Shown piece by piece: positions 26,572 through 34,118 of a stretch of 64,000 bases of DNA. Under the pieces are notes generated by a model. It worked only from the letters and a program-made list of their open reading frames with translations, was not told the DNA's origin and did no database searches. This DNA comes from CAVWCQ01 sp963753545 (GTDB taxonomy: Bacteria; Chloroflexota; Anaerolineae; Aggregatilineales; Aggregatilineaceae). The stretch's first letter is position 1. Every line of letters begins with the position of its first letter. A program made the translations under genes and the position numbers. The stretch is from positions 3,720,001-3,784,000 of the forward strand of contig CAVWCQ010000008.1 of assembly GCA_963753545.1 (NCBI GenBank), given 5' to 3'.

Positions 26572-28806
26572 ATGACCCGAAGCTACCATTCTGACGACGG
26601 GTTTGACTCTGTCCTCGAACGAAAACTGATCGAGCAGCGTACCTTGTCGTCGCTTGCCCGGTCGCTGAGCGCGGTTCTCGACCTGGATGTGCTGCTGACG
26701 CAGGTTGTCGAAGCTGCCGCCAGCCTCAGCAATGCCGAAGAAGCGCTTCTTCTGCTGCCTGACGAGGAAGGAAATGCACTTTATATTCGCGCGGTTAAGG
26801 GCATTGACAGTGAAACAGCCCGCAACTTTCGGATCAAAACCCAGGATACGCTGGCCGGGCAAGTTTTCCGCACGGGCCTACCTGTGATTGCGGGCGATCA
26901 AGGCTGGCAAAAGGTCAAAACCGAATATCTGGTGAAGTCTTTGCTGTATGTGCCACTCTCGCTCAAGGGGCAAACGGTTGGCGTCTTGGGTATCAACAAT
27001 AAAAATGCGGAGCGCACTTTTTCGGAGCATGATACGGAACTGCTGCAAGACCTGGCTGCTCATGCCGCCATCGCTATTGAAAATGCGCGTCTGTACGAGG
27101 AAAGCGTCCAACGAACCCGCGAACTGAGTATGCTGGTTCAGGCTGGCGAAGCAGCGAATTCGACACTTGCCATTGGGGAAACCCTATCCATCATTGCCGC
27201 GCAATTGTTAGGCGCGCTGGATGTAGGGCAGTGTTATATCGGGGAATGGAACGCGGAGTTGGGCGAACTGGATACCCTGGCTGTCTGTTACCAGACTTTA
27301 TGGCGTCCAGGTGAAGGCCCAATTCTGTCCTTCAAGAGTCATCCTAACCTGGAACAGGTTTTCAGACAGCGCCGTATCGCGTTTATGACAGGTTCTTCCA
27401 TCACACCGGATGAAGTCAGCGCCGCGTGGCTACCGCACCATTCATTGGCCCAACATACAGTCTACGTTCCTCTGTTCACTCAGGAACACCCGCTTGGTCT
27501 TGTCACGTTTTACCATCTGCATCCGCTGGATATGGATCAAAACTACCGCCATTCTACGCAGATGCAAATTCAGCAGCTTGCCCTTGAAATACTGGTCACT
27601 TTGTCCAGTTCTGACGCGAGGCAGCAGCAAAAAAATCTTTTCCGGTCCATCGAACGGCTGCTCGGCACGGCGGGGGCAGACTGGTGTGAGGTAGCTGTCT
27701 GGAATCGATCCGCACAGCAGTTTGATGTCCCGCTATCATTCGGCAAGGCGATCTGGGGCGAAGAATTCAAGCCAGCCTTGAGGCTGGATGACTTTCCCCA
27801 ACTGGCGCGGATATTGACTGAGCAGCAACCATTCACCGATCTGCCTGAAGGTGAACTGCACCATCTTGTCCGCCTGGGGTACGGCAAAAGCATGCTGGGT
27901 GTACCGCTGATCATCAAGGGCCAGATCGCCGGGCTTGTCCTGCTGGTAGATACGCGCCACGATCACCAGTTCTCACGGCGAGAAGTGCAGTTGGCGCAGG
28001 CCCTGGTGCTCCAGGCTGCGAACGCCCTCGATAATGCCCGCCTGTTCCGCGATCTGGAACTGAGCCTACAAGAGCTGCGCCGCACCCAGAGTAAACTGGT
28101 TCAGACCGCGCGCTTGTCGGCAATGGGCGAACTAGCGGCAGCGATTGCCCACCAGATCAATAATCCCCTGACTACCATCCTGGGCGATGCGGAACTGATT
28201 TTACAGGATATGCCTCCTGAAGATCGGAATCATGAGGCACTGGAGGCCATCTCACGCGCAGGCAAACGTGCCCATGAAGTCGTGCGCCGTCTGCTGGCAA
28301 TGGCTCGCCAACAGCAGCCGGAAGATATGGTCGAGGCGCTGGATATCAACGAAACCATCAACAACACACTTATGCTGGTCAAGAGTCACATCCAACAGGG
28401 TAATGTCGTGCTATCGGTGCGGTTAGACGAAGCGCTGCCTCCTGTCGAGGGCATTCGTGGGCAGCTCGAGGACGTATGGTTGAATCTACTGCTCAATGCC
28501 CGTGACGCCGTTGTAGACCGCCCGGACCCTCAGATCGGTATCGCAACAAAATACCAACCCTCTGAAGATGAAGTTCAGGTTATGATATGGGATAATGGAG
28601 CGGGGATACCCGACGAACTGCAAAAGAAAGTCTTTGAACCTTTTTTTACGACTAAGCCAACCGGCGAAGGAACAGGATTGGGGCTGCACATCTGCCGCCA
28701 AGTTGTCGAAAAGTGTCAAGGCTCTATTCGTATTAAGAGCACGTATGATGAAGGCACCCTTTTTTTGGTCCAACTGCCAGCGTATCATAAGCGAGAAAAA
28801 GCATGA
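26572..28806 (+). CDS. Soluble sensor histidine kinase with three GAF domains
   Basis: About 744 residues without membrane spans. A GAF domain (about 40-170) is clear: LSNAEEALLLLPDEEG, VKSLLYVPLSLKGQTVGVLGINNK. Two further GAF-like units span about 190-335 and 370-500 (GYGKSMLGVPLIIKGQIAGLVLLVD). The kinase core follows: H-box MGELAAAIAHQINNPLTTILG with the phospho-accepting His, N-box VWLNLLLNARDAVV, DNGAGIP, FFTTKPTGEGTGLGL. ATG 26572 is preferred over the in-frame GTG 26554 because GGAAAGAAG precedes it. The stop overlaps the response-regulator start as ATGA, so the two are a translationally coupled pair. The ligand is unknown. Confidence 0.9.
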   Translation: MTRSYHSDDGFDSVLERKLIEQRTLSSLARSLSAVLDLDVLLTQVVEAAASLSNAEEALLLLPDEEGNALYIRAVKGIDSETARNFRIKTQDTLAGQVFRTGLPVIAGDQGWQKVKTEYLVKSLLYVPLSLKGQTVGVLGINNKNAERTFSEHDTELLQDLAAHAAIAIENARLYEESVQRTRELSMLVQAGEAANSTLAIGETLSIIAAQLLGALDVGQCYIGEWNAELGELDTLAVCYQTLWRPGEGPILSFKSHPNLEQVFRQRRIAFMTGSSITPDEVSAAWLPHHSLAQHTVYVPLFTQEHPLGLVTFYHLHPLDMDQNYRHSTQMQIQQLALEILVTLSSSDARQQQKNLFRSIERLLGTAGADWCEVAVWNRSAQQFDVPLSFGKAIWGEEFKPALRLDDFPQLARILTEQQPFTDLPEGELHHLVRLGYGKSMLGVPLIIKGQIAGLVLLVDTRHDHQFSRREVQLAQALVLQAANALDNARLFRDLELSLQELRRTQSKLVQTARLSAMGELAAAIAHQINNPLTTILGDAELILQDMPPEDRNHEALEAISRAGKRAHEVVRRLLAMARQQQPEDMVEALDINETINNTLMLVKSHIQQGNVVLSVRLDEALPPVEGIRGQLEDVWLNLLLNARDAVVDRPDPQIGIATKYQPSEDEVQVMIWDNGAGIPDELQKKVFEPFFTTKPTGEGTGLGLHICRQVVEKCQGSIRIKSTYDEGTLFLVQLPAYHKREKA

Positions 28807-29501
28807 GCCAACCGTATATTTTAGCCGTTGATGATGATCCCGAAGTTCTGGGGACACTTTCTCGCGCGCTCAGCCGAGAAGGTTTCGAGATAGGCCGGGC
28901 AACTTCCGGTCTGGAGGCACTCAAGATGTTAGGCGCGCGGAGGCCCGATCTGATCATCCTGGATATCATTATGCCAGGATTGGACGGATTGGCAGTCTGC
29001 CGGAAAATTCGTTCTGAAAACCAGTACAATGATCTGCCTGTGCTCTTTTTGACCGCGCGCGGCCAAACCGATGACGTGGTAGCGGGCCTGGACGCTGGTG
29101 GCGACGATTATGTTGCCAAGCCGTTTGAGCTGGCAGAACTCTCGGCCCGCGTGCGCGCACTGGTACGGCGAGGCCTGCGTAATGCGGTTGTCCAAAGTCC
29201 CGTCCTACAGATTGGTGATCTGCGGCTCGATCTCAATACTCACCAGGTGAATTATGGAGACGCCGAACCTGTCCAACTGACCTCAACCGAACACCGGCTG
29301 CTGCGCTATCTCATGGAACACGCGAATCAGGCTCTCTCCCCCTATCATTTATTGGAAGCGGTGTGGGATTATCCTCCCAACACAGGCGATCCTGATCTGG
29401 TGCGCGCGCACGTACGTAACTTGCGGGCAAAACTCGAAAGTTCCGAAGATTCACCGCTCATACGGACGATTTACGGCGTAGGTTACATGATTTCAGGATA
29501 G
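28803..29501 (+). CDS. OmpR/PhoB-type response regulator
   Basis: 232 residues: receiver domain (1-120) with the acidic pair DDDP, the phospho-Asp in LIILDIIMPGLDG and the Lys in YVAKPFELAEL, then a winged-helix DNA-binding domain with VQLTSTEHRLLRYLMEHANQ, LLEAVWDYPPNTGD, LVRAHVRNLRAKLE and YGVGYMISG. It overlaps the histidine kinase by four bases and is almost certainly its partner. It should bind direct repeats at target promoters as a dimer when phosphorylated. A second OmpR-type regulator follows 121 bases later. Confidence 0.93.
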   Translation: MSQPYILAVDDDPEVLGTLSRALSREGFEIGRATSGLEALKMLGARRPDLIILDIIMPGLDGLAVCRKIRSENQYNDLPVLFLTARGQTDDVVAGLDAGGDDYVAKPFELAELSARVRALVRRGLRNAVVQSPVLQIGDLRLDLNTHQVNYGDAEPVQLTSTEHRLLRYLMEHANQALSPYHLLEAVWDYPPNTGDPDLVRAHVRNLRAKLESSEDSPLIRTIYGVGYMISG

Positions 29502-29622
29502 CGTAAACTGGACATCGCGATTTTTCACACAAGTTTCATAGGATCGGCCCCAAAAACAGACCTTTGTCGCTTATACTAGAGCAAGAAAAGAAGTTTTACA
29601 GCGCGAACAAGAGTTTGAAACC

Positions 29623-30364
29623 ATGCCGAACCACTCAAAAACAAACGCGACAGTCCTGGCTATTGATAATGATCCCGATGTGCGAGCGATAATCGGGCAA
29701 GTGCTCAAACAAGAGGGCTATTCTGTTTTAGAAGCGGAAGGTGCCCAGGCTGCCTTGCGTCTGGCCCAAGAGCACCGGCCCGACATCATCATTCTGGATA
29801 TCCTTTTAAAGGACAGCAGCGGGTTTGAACTTTGCTCCAGGTTGCGCAGGATGCCCTTTGTCGAGTTTGCCCCCATATTATTCGTCAGCGTACATCATGA
29901 CGCCCAGGATATCGCCAGGGCACTCGATTCGGGTGGAGATGATTATCTGCGCAAACCGTTCGCAGCCCGCGAACTCTCTGCTCGCGTTCGGGCGCTGCTT
30001 CGTCGAACCACTGTACACCAGATGATTACTGGAACGACCCTCCATCTGGATATCTCGCGCCACACTGTGTACGTCAATGATCGGGAAGTCATTCTGACTC
30101 CAACAGAATTCGATCTCCTGGAACACCTTTGCACCTACCAAGCCGAACATCACACAGCCCCCAGTCTGCTAGAGTCGAATCTGGCAATACCCGCCAGGAA
30201 CGGGCGATACGGCCCTGGTCCGCAATCATATTCGCAACTTACGCCGCAAAATCGAGTCTGATCCCGACCATCCAGCAATTATCGTATCGCTGCACGGGCG
30301 AGGTTATATGGTTAACGCTTACGTGGCGCACAGGTCTAGTTCGCTCGAAAGGGTCGAGTCCTGA
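29623..30364 (+). CDS. Second OmpR-type response regulator, frame broken near 30178
   Basis: The receiver domain is complete (DNDPDVRAII, DIIILDILLKDSSG, YLRKPFAAREL) and the winged helix starts normally with VILTPTEFDLLEHL. In the frame read from 29623 the helix then turns into LESNLAIPARNG and stops at 30261. The next frame continues perfectly as WQYPPGTGDTALVRNHIRNL and GRGYMVNAYVA to a stop at 30362-30364. The paralogue at 28803 reads LLEAVWDYPPNTGD at the same place, so one extra base in about 30172-30181 is the simplest cause; reading TCGATC instead of TCGAATC would give LLESIWQYPP. I regard it as one gene of about 246 residues with an indel error. No clear ribosome site precedes the ATG. 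Confidence 0.8.
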
Positions 30365-30368
30365 CAAC

Positions 30369-30404
30369 AAAAAAGGGCGGTTGAACTCTCTAGCGCCCTT
30401 TTTT
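30369..30404. terminator. Bidirectional intrinsic terminator
   Basis: AAAAAAGGGCG pairs with CGCCCTTTTTT around a 14-base loop, leaving a T-run on the 3' side in both directions. It lies between the second response regulator and the converging DUF2085 gene. Confidence 0.88.
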
Positions 30405-30420
30405 GATCCTCGAAAAAATG

Positions 30421-31192
30421 CTACCTGCGGACTTCGAGGCCGTCGAGATGCTCCTGAATGATGACCATACGGCGCTGCAGCGAAGCAATGCTATCCTTCA
30501 TCGATGCTTCCAGATAAGGGAATGCCAGCCAGATGTTCATCATCCCAAACATAGCCCCGGTCAAAATGCGGTAGCCAGGCAGTGTTTCACGCACAGGCCA
30601 GTATTCAAACGGCGGATAGCTCAATAACTGGCTGAACCCATCGAGGCCAATCGGGCCTAACCCCAGGAAGATATACAGCCAGATCGATGCCGGGCGCAGC
30701 CGCCCACGCAGGCGGGTATAAGCGAGGCCCGCAAGGACCATCGTGCCATAAATAGCGATGTCTCGTTCGCAAAGCGCGGCTTTATATCCGAACTCTTTGT
30801 TTCCCCGAAATGAACGTGACGATAACTCCAGATCCGCCGACCACTCATCCAGATTGACATTTGCAAAATGCGGATCGCGCACAGCATACGTTTCAAAGGG
30901 AGTCAGGTCAGTTCCGGCGATCTTACGCGGATAAAACATCTGATCCCCAAAAAAGAACATGGAGCGAAAGGCGAACTGGTGACACATTGGGCTGTAGACG
31001 GTATAAAGCGCATTACCCGGCCCTGTCGCACCAATCTCCATCAACATAGGTGCCGTCAACGCCAGCCCAACGTAAAGAAACAGAACAATCAAGGCGATTG
31101 CCAACCAGTGGCGCGACAGCCAGAGTACCCGCTGAACTCGACCGCAAGGTTCGCTGCAATTGGGCCTCAGTTGGCGTTTGATAGCTGCTCAC
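30421..31192 (-). CDS. DUF2085 membrane protein, probable frame break near the N-terminus
   Basis: The main frame gives a protein with about four spans and the DUF2085 signatures YSPMCHQFAFRSMFFFGDQ, ALCERDIAIYGTMVLAGL and PIGLDGFSQLL; the CHQ and CERD residues are family hallmarks that may bind metal or heme. Function is unknown. In that frame no ATG or GTG start exists: it is open to 31188 but offers only TTG at 31104, inside the first span. A GTG at 31192 with GGAG six bases upstream, 17 bases after the TlpA stop, begins MSSYQTPTEAQLQRTLR in a neighbouring frame; adding one skipped base joins it to RVLWLSRHWLAIALIVLFLY. I therefore propose the start at 31192 with an indel between about 31185 and 31120. 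Confidence 0.7.
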
Positions 31193-31209
31193 GATGTTCT
31201 CCTTTGATG

Positions 31210-31641
31210 TTACCCCTGTTGCAGCAAATCACCGAGTGACTCAAACAGCGTGGGGAAGTCCATACTTCCGGGGAAGACCCGGACAATCACGCCGTCTCTA
31301 TTGATTAAATAGCTGGTTGGATACCCCTGGACATTGTAGAGATTGCTGTTAATCGATCCGGCCTCATCCATTAAAACTGGGTAGGCGATGTGACGTTCGC
31401 TCAGAAAATCCGTGATTGTATCTGCGCTTTCCTGATAGTTAACGGCCAGCACCACAAAACCATCTGATCCATAGGCATCGTAAGCCGATTGGAACTGGGA
31501 CATTTCTTCGCGACAGGGACCACACCATGTCGCCCAGAAATTCAAAAGCACCACTTTCCCCCGGTAGTCGGAGAGCGATACCGCATCACCATCAAGCGTT
31601 TCTGTCGTAAAGTCCGGGGCACGCTGCCCAGACTCCCAGCC
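31210..31641 (-). CDS. TlpA/ResA-like thioredoxin domain, probably the C-terminal half of a CcdA fusion
   Basis: About 143 residues: ESGQRAPDFTTETLDGDAVSL, VVLLNFWATWCGPCREEM with the CxxC redox pair, and GYPTSYLINRDGVIVRVF with the cis-Pro loop region. Such domains reduce disulfides outside the membrane with electrons passed by CcdA. The frame is open to 31839, but the extra N-terminal residues are an out-of-frame reading of the CcdA tail and contain no signal peptide or anchor. The CcdA frame reads into NIPVG at exactly this point, and dropping one G of GGG near 31640 joins it to WESGQRAPDF. So this is either a fused domain split by an indel or, less likely, an unanchored separate gene. Confidence 0.75.
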   Translation of the reverse strand, partial: GWESGQRAPDFTTETLDGDAVSLSDYRGKVVLLNFWATWCGPCREEMSQFQSAYDAYGSDGFVVLAVNYQESADTITDFLSERHIAYPVLMDEAGSINSNLYNVQGYPTSYLINRDGVIVRVFPGSMDFPTLFESLGDLLQQG

Positions 31642-32938
31642 CGACAGGAATGTTCGTGTCTGCCGGAGATGCGTTGCTGCCTGCGCCAAGATCTGGCGCG
31701 CCAAGATCGGGAGCATTGAGTCCGTTAGGCGATGCGGCAGGCCCGCCCAGATCGGGCACATCAATGGTGTCCGCATCTGTTGCCCCAGGAACCTCGGAAA
31801 CAGTAGACGGCGTGCCCTTCGGAACGGCGACGTACACATCTTCTTTCAGCCCACCATTTAAGGCGCAATGGGGCAGATTGCTGAGGCGGACATCTCCATC
31901 CGCTACAGCAACCGTGCATTCTTCGAGGTTATAAGAAATATCGCCCAGCGAGTTGTTGCCGCTGCCAATGGACGAGATGCGCTGCATCTGCCCGGTGAAA
32001 ACCAGTACCCCAATCACGATGAGGAACACGCCGCTAAACGCCTCAATGGTGCGCATGTTCTTTTGCAAACGACGGAAAACTCCCTGCGCCTGATCGAGAG
32101 CGAGGGCCGTTGCCAGAAATGGAATGCCCAACCCCAACGCATAGGACGTCATCAGGGTTGCCGCTTTAGAAATCGATCCGCCATCCGCCGCAATCGCGAG
32201 CACGGCAGCATAAATCGGGCCGATGCAGGGCGTCCACCCGGCAGAAAATACCACACCCATAAATAGCGAACTGAAATAGCCGTAGCGATTTTCGGGGCGA
32301 TTCTGGCGGCGGGTATCGATATAGAGTGCCAGTTGAACGCGCTGGATCACGCGCGACCAAAACTCGGCTGAGGTATTGGCCTTGAGCGCATCTCGAAAAA
32401 CCAGGAACAGCAGCAGCACAACAACCAGCGTCAGGAACCAAGATTCCAGGAACAACCAGTAGATCACGCCAATTGAGGCGATACCGATGATTGCCGAAAT
32501 GATATTGCCATAAGGATTCTGATCCAGCTTCGTTGCCTGTTTGAGCAGCCAGGTAAAGACCCGGTTGAGAAGTCCCATCACATGCAGGCCAAAGAAGATG
32601 ACAACCGTCCCACCAATGCGGGCAATGCCATCTTTCACCTGGCCTTCCGAGACGCCCAACGAAGTCAGCGACGACAACGCGGCAGTCGTCAGCAGGCCGA
32701 ACAAAACAAAGAAAATGGTAAATCCCAGGACAAAAAACAGGCCGTGAATCAGAAGGTTAAAACGCTGGCCAAGCGGTTTGCCTGCCACAGCGGTCCCCGG
32801 TTGACGCGCGACCTGCTGAGTCAAACGCCCGCCCATGTAGCCGATATAAGCAGGGACCAGCGGCAGCACACAGGGAGAAATAAAAGAAATGATTCCAGCG
32901 AGGAAAGCAAATCCTATTGTTACATTATCACTCGTCAT
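31592..32938 (-). CDS. ccdA: CcdA-type thiol:disulfide membrane protein with long external tail
   Basis: As read, 448 residues. The membrane domain starts FAFLAGIISFISPCVLPLVPAYIGY, the CcdA signature with the redox Cys after SP, and has SAGWTPCIGPIYAAVLAI with the second Cys; together these carry electrons across the membrane to external thioredoxins, for cytochrome c maturation or similar. Members are often near 240 residues; here a long insert between spans (about 150-210) and a 130-residue external tail with a Pro/Gly/Ala/Asp linker (DLGGPAASPNGLNAPDLGAP) follow. The final residues after NIPVG are probably out of frame. GGAGG seven bases before ATG 32938 sets the start. The DUF2085 gene follows in the same direction. 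Confidence 0.85.
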   Translation of the reverse strand: MTSDNVTIGFAFLAGIISFISPCVLPLVPAYIGYMGGRLTQQVARQPGTAVAGKPLGQRFNLLIHGLFFVLGFTIFFVLFGLLTTAALSSLTSLGVSEGQVKDGIARIGGTVVIFFGLHVMGLLNRVFTWLLKQATKLDQNPYGNIISAIIGIASIGVIYWLFLESWFLTLVVVLLLFLVFRDALKANTSAEFWSRVIQRVQLALYIDTRRQNRPENRYGYFSSLFMGVVFSAGWTPCIGPIYAAVLAIAADGGSISKAATLMTSYALGLGIPFLATALALDQAQGVFRRLQKNMRTIEAFSGVFLIVIGVLVFTGQMQRISSIGSGNNSLGDISYNLEECTVAVADGDVRLSNLPHCALNGGLKEDVYVAVPKGTPSTVSEVPGATDADTIDVPDLGGPAASPNGLNAPDLGAPDLGAGSNASPADTNIPVGLGVWAACPGLYDRNA

Positions 32939-32982
32939 CTCGACACCTCCTGCACCATCACCCCCTTAAGATTATACGCAAG

Positions 32983-33597
32983 CTAGGCCATTGTGCGGCC
33001 TCGCAGCAAAAAGCCCCGGATGACGATGCCAAGCCCTACCGCCGCCAGAACTACGCCGAGCAAGGTCTCGCGCGCGTTGGCGATATCCTGAGTATCCATG
33101 AGCAGGCTCAGGCCCACACCAGCCAAAGCCGCGCCCCCCAGGAAAGAAGCCACCTGCCGACGCAGCAGGGCAATGATCATCCACAACAAGGCAGAGGCGA
33201 TAATCGTGACTGGCCACCATGATCGACCAGCCTCATTAATGCGATCCAGATTCAGCAGCGTGCCAAAAATACCCAACGCCACGAGAAACACGACCACAAA
33301 TAACATATCAAGCTGTAGATTGATGGTTGGGCGCACCATGTGGATGCGAGGCCTGGACATTTGAGGCATACGCATTCGGCGCGGACGATCCGCAAACTCT
33401 GGTGAGCGCTGGATCACCTCCATGTCTGCCAATGTTTCCTGTTCTTCTTCATCGTCATCGTAGCCAATGCTGGGGACCTGGACGAAAGGCTCAAAGGCTA
33501 ATTGATCCTCCGGTTCCAGTTCCTGCGGCGCGGACTCGTCAACCGCTTCCAGTTCACGCTGCCGGGCGCGGCGATGAAGTGGGCGCAAACGTCGCAT
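32983..33597 (-). CDS. Hypothetical protein with four C-terminal membrane spans
   Basis: 204 residues from MRRLRPLHRRARQREL; the frame is open to 33651 but GAGAGG seven bases before 33597 favours this start. The first 95 residues are basic and then strongly acidic (EAVDESAPQELEPEDQ, DDDEEEQETLADME), with low complexity, and should lie in the cytoplasm. Four hydrophobic helices follow (MLFVVVFLVALGIFG..., WWPVTIIASALLWMIIALL, FLGGAALAGVGLSLLM, LLGVVLAAVGLGIVI). I do not recognise a family. The ccdA gene starts 44 bases after its stop on the same strand, so they may be co-transcribed. Confidence 0.65.
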   Translation of the reverse strand: MRRLRPLHRRARQRELEAVDESAPQELEPEDQLAFEPFVQVPSIGYDDDEEEQETLADMEVIQRSPEFADRPRRMRMPQMSRPRIHMVRPTINLQLDMLFVVVFLVALGIFGTLLNLDRINEAGRSWWPVTIIASALLWMIIALLRRQVASFLGGAALAGVGLSLLMDTQDIANARETLLGVVLAAVGLGIVIRGFLLRGRTMA

Positions 33598-33619
33598 AGG
33601 AAAACCTCTCCGGTTTGGC

Positions 33620-33654
33620 AAAAAAATCAGGGTGAAGCCATTCGGTCTCACCCT
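33620..33654 (-). terminator. Intrinsic terminator after the cupin gene
   Basis: On the minus strand AGGGTGA and TCACCCT form a seven-pair stem with a 12-base loop, followed two bases later by seven T residues. It ends the cupin transcript 36 bases after its stop. Confidence 0.85.
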
Positions 33655-33690
33655 TGCAACTTTACTTCAAAATGAACTGCATGAAAACTT

Positions 33691-34020
33691 TTACAACAAA
33701 CTACCTTCGACACACTGTGCCCCAGACGGGCCTATAATGGCGCTGTAGCGAACACTGCGCGGGATGTCAACGCGATCACCGGAATGAAGTATTATTTTTT
33801 GTTTGGACTGCGGGAACATGATTTCGAGGGAACCCTGAATGCAATAGAGTGTTTTGTCGTATCCATGGCTGCGGACAGGGTAACGGAAATTGGGGGCATT
33901 CACCCATACATAGGGCCGGAGACCTTCATCACGCATGACGCGGGTGATAATATCCAGTGTGGGGTGCTGCCCGCCGCGCCAACGAATGATTTTAACCTGA
34001 CTCACGGTTGTTATACCCAT
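33691..34020 (-). CDS. Small cupin-domain protein
   Basis: 109 residues with a single cupin barrel: PYVWVNAPNFRYPVRSHGYDKTLYCIQGSLEIMF and SGDRVDIPRSVRYSAIIG correspond to cupin motifs 1 and 2. In motif 1 the usual GxxxHxH..E is reduced to one His with Tyr and Asp nearby (SHGYDKTLY), so metal binding and catalysis are doubtful; binding of a small ligand or regulation is as likely. The start ATG 34020 could equally be GTG 34005 (VSQVKIIRW). It is a single-gene unit with its own promoter and terminator. Confidence 0.75.
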   Translation of the reverse strand: MGITTVSQVKIIRWRGGQHPTLDIITRVMRDEGLRPYVWVNAPNFRYPVRSHGYDKTLYCIQGSLEIMFPQSKQKIILHSGDRVDIPRSVRYSAIIGPSGAQCVEGSLL

Positions 34021-34075
34021 AGATCATTCCACCCTATCTTGCTCGAATGGTATCGGACGGTGAATTTGACGCGGT

Positions 34076-34105
34076 ATCATACACCTGATTAAATAACTTT
34101 TACAA
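34076..34105 (-). promoter_or_regulatory. Promoter of the cupin gene
   Basis: Read on the minus strand: TTGTAA (34105-34100), an 18-base spacer, TATGAT (34081-34076). The start of transcription would be about 50 bases before the ATG at 34020. Confidence 0.42.
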
Positions 34106-34118
34106 ATATTGGGTGTTG

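Noticed and set aside
31592..31839. Independent start for the TlpA-like protein at 31839
   Set aside because: The added residues are an out-of-frame reading of the CcdA tail, Arg-rich and without signal peptide.
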